64,000 bases of DNA from Trichoplusia ni (Eukaryota > Arthropoda > Insecta > Lepidoptera > Noctuidae). Below the pieces are notes generated by a model, which saw only the letters and a list, made by a program, of their open reading frames with translations, was not told the DNA's origin and made no database searches. The stretch is from contig NC_039478.1 of assembly GCF_003590095.1 (NCBI RefSeq), positions 7,192,001 to 7,256,000 of the forward strand, in the 5' to 3' direction. This document shows positions 62,861 through 64,000 of this stretch, piece after piece (the stretch's first letter is position 1; each line of letters begins with the position of its first letter). The position numbers and the translations under genes are program-made.

Positions 62861-63982
62861 TTAATTGCTGTCGTCTGTACTCGATAAAAATGATTCGGTT
62901 GAAGAGTCCGCATCAGCTATGTTTATGATAAAACTATCTATGGTATTATCAATCATGTTGTCAATCTTATTATAAAAATTGTCCTCGACTTTTATAACAT
63001 GATTCACACAATTTCGCCATTTATCTATACTAATATATAAAGCTGAAGAGTTTGTTTGTTTGTTTGTTTGTTTGTTTGAACACGCTAATCTCAGGAACTA
63101 CTGGTCCAAATTGAAAAATTCTTTTTGTGTTGAATAGACCATTCATCGGGGAAGGCTTTAGGCTATAAACCATCACGCTGCGACTAATAGGAGCGAAGCC
63201 ACAATGGAAAATGTGAAAACAACAGGGCAGGTTAAATCATAACTTATATCTTCTACCCACGGGGACGAAGTCGCGGGCAACAGCTAGTCAGGAGATATAC
63301 GTTGGATACCCTCTTGGAGCAATTTCTTCACGTCTTCAAATTTAAAAGTAGTATTATTGCGAGCTACGTGGCCCTTTATGTCAGCCCATACGAGCTCAAT
63401 GGGATTTAGCTCGAAATGGTAAGGTGGCAGTCTTAGGACCTCCACCTTAAAATTTTTTGCGAGCTCATCCACAGCGTATCTTTGGTTGTTCGGCTTTACG
63501 TTATTCACTATCTCTAAAAGTTCTGACTTTACGTCTTTTTCATCATAGCTTAGTTCTTTGTTACGCAGCCATTCTTGTATACTTGTTTTGCTCCATGCTG
63601 TGGTGGGTGTTTTTTCTTGTCGCCTACTGTGGTAAGGAGCATTGTCCAGTACCACTACCGCATGTTCACCAAGTTTTGGTAAAATATTTTCAAACCACTG
63701 CTCAAAGCGGTTCGCATCCATTGACTCGGGGTAATCACCTGTATTTTTTGATTCAAATACCTCATCCACCCCCTCTACGAAACCATTTTCATTTCCTATG
63801 TGCACCACAATCAGTCGTCTGCCCTTTGAAGTAGGATTCTTTGCACCCGTACTCAGTCCCTCCATAAAAGCTTGCCGTTTTGAAGTTATTGTGTTGTCCA
63901 CGGAAGTTTTTGAACCAGTATGCCCTGAAACTGAAACAATCAGTTTTACATTACCAGTAATATGCTCTGCCGTAAATTTTAA
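62861..63982 (-). pseudogene. DD82E-type Tc1/mariner-superfamily transposase, interrupted
   Basis: The minus frame has the DDE_3-type motifs VVVLDNAPYHS and LPPYHFELNPIELVWADIK. Between the Asp of LDNAP and the Glu of NPIE I count 82 residues, the spacing of the DD82E (Sailor) family. At 63284-63286 the frame stops, but that stop lies inside an inserted Helitron-like element (63024-63287). Bridging the insert at its A/T boundary, the frame continues for 53 codons (KWRNCVNHVIKV..., ending TDDSN) to a TAA at 62861-62863. The upstream part leaves an open frame to about 63983 and then meets a stop, so the N-terminal DNA-binding part is beyond the window or lost. The first catalytic Asp, expected just before GHTGSKTSVDNT, is not evident. 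A dead copy. Confidence 0.82.
63024..63287 (+). mobile_element. 264-bp Helitron-like element with (GTTT)n, exact borders
   Basis: It starts TCTATACTAATATATAAAGC and ends CAACAGCTAG, sits between A (63023) and T (63288), and makes no target duplication: all Helitron features. The interior holds a (GTTT)n tract and a pre-terminal hairpin region. Bridging it leaves the transposase frame around it uninterrupted, which fixes both borders to the base. Sister pieces lie at 23424-23676 and 38496-38577. Non-autonomous, with no Rep/helicase. Confidence 0.85.
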
Positions 63983-64000
63983 TTATTTTTGTAAGTTATC

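Noticed and set aside
1..64000. CRISPR array, bacterial operon, rRNA or integrated virus
   Set aside because: The spaced introns, splice sites and moth repeats show a eukaryotic nuclear genome. No regular spacer array, rRNA core or viral gene was recognised.

Overview
The window is lepidopteran nuclear DNA, most likely from a noctuid moth close to Trichoplusia (Plusiinae). It is AT-rich and has GT-AG introns. It carries a truncated piggyBac element whose readable protein looks, from memory, almost identical to the T. ni IFP2 transposase. It also carries typical moth repeats: Helitron-like elements with (GTTT)n tracts, a tRNA-headed SINE, a Penelope-like element, a Tc1/mariner-superfamily element and TIR MITEs. 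I ran no database search, so names rest on motifs I recognise.

Two host genes are supported. The first is on the minus strand and encodes a Rho-type guanine nucleotide exchange factor. Its start exon is at 56841-57122. A 49,061-bp intron follows, then exon 2 at 7461-7779 and exon 3 at 5577-6838. The gene continues past the left edge of the window. All splice phases agree. Exon 1 and exon 2 share what looks like a ubiquitin-like/Ras-binding-like fold, and the DH (RhoGEF) domain starts at the exon 2/3 junction. That DH domain is split by about 300 residues of acidic, Ser-rich low-complexity sequence.

The second gene is on the plus strand at 58553-62476, divergent from the first. It can be built from about eight small exons, predicting a basic, Ser/Arg-rich protein of about 359 residues that I do not recognise. 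Between the two start codons lies a CpG-dense stretch (57535-57660) that is the likely promoter region.

The giant intron holds almost all the mobile DNA. From left to right: a dispersed family of short imperfect palindromes; a triple CTCF-like motif cluster near 9.9 kb; Helitron-like pieces at 23.3-23.7 and 38.5 kb; a retroelement fragment with target duplication at 28.6 kb; a SINE at 30.5 kb; the truncated piggyBac at 33.3-34.7 kb, flanked by a 130-bp direct repeat; a 373-bp TIR element at 41.8 kb; and a Penelope-like element at 50.2-51.1 kb folded into a 339-bp-arm inverted repeat with a 12-bp target duplication. Five perfect TGACGTCA sites also lie in this intron. At the right edge a DD82E-type Tc1/mariner transposase (minus strand) is interrupted by a 264-bp Helitron-like element; bridging the insertion at its A/T boundary lets the reading frame continue to its own stop.
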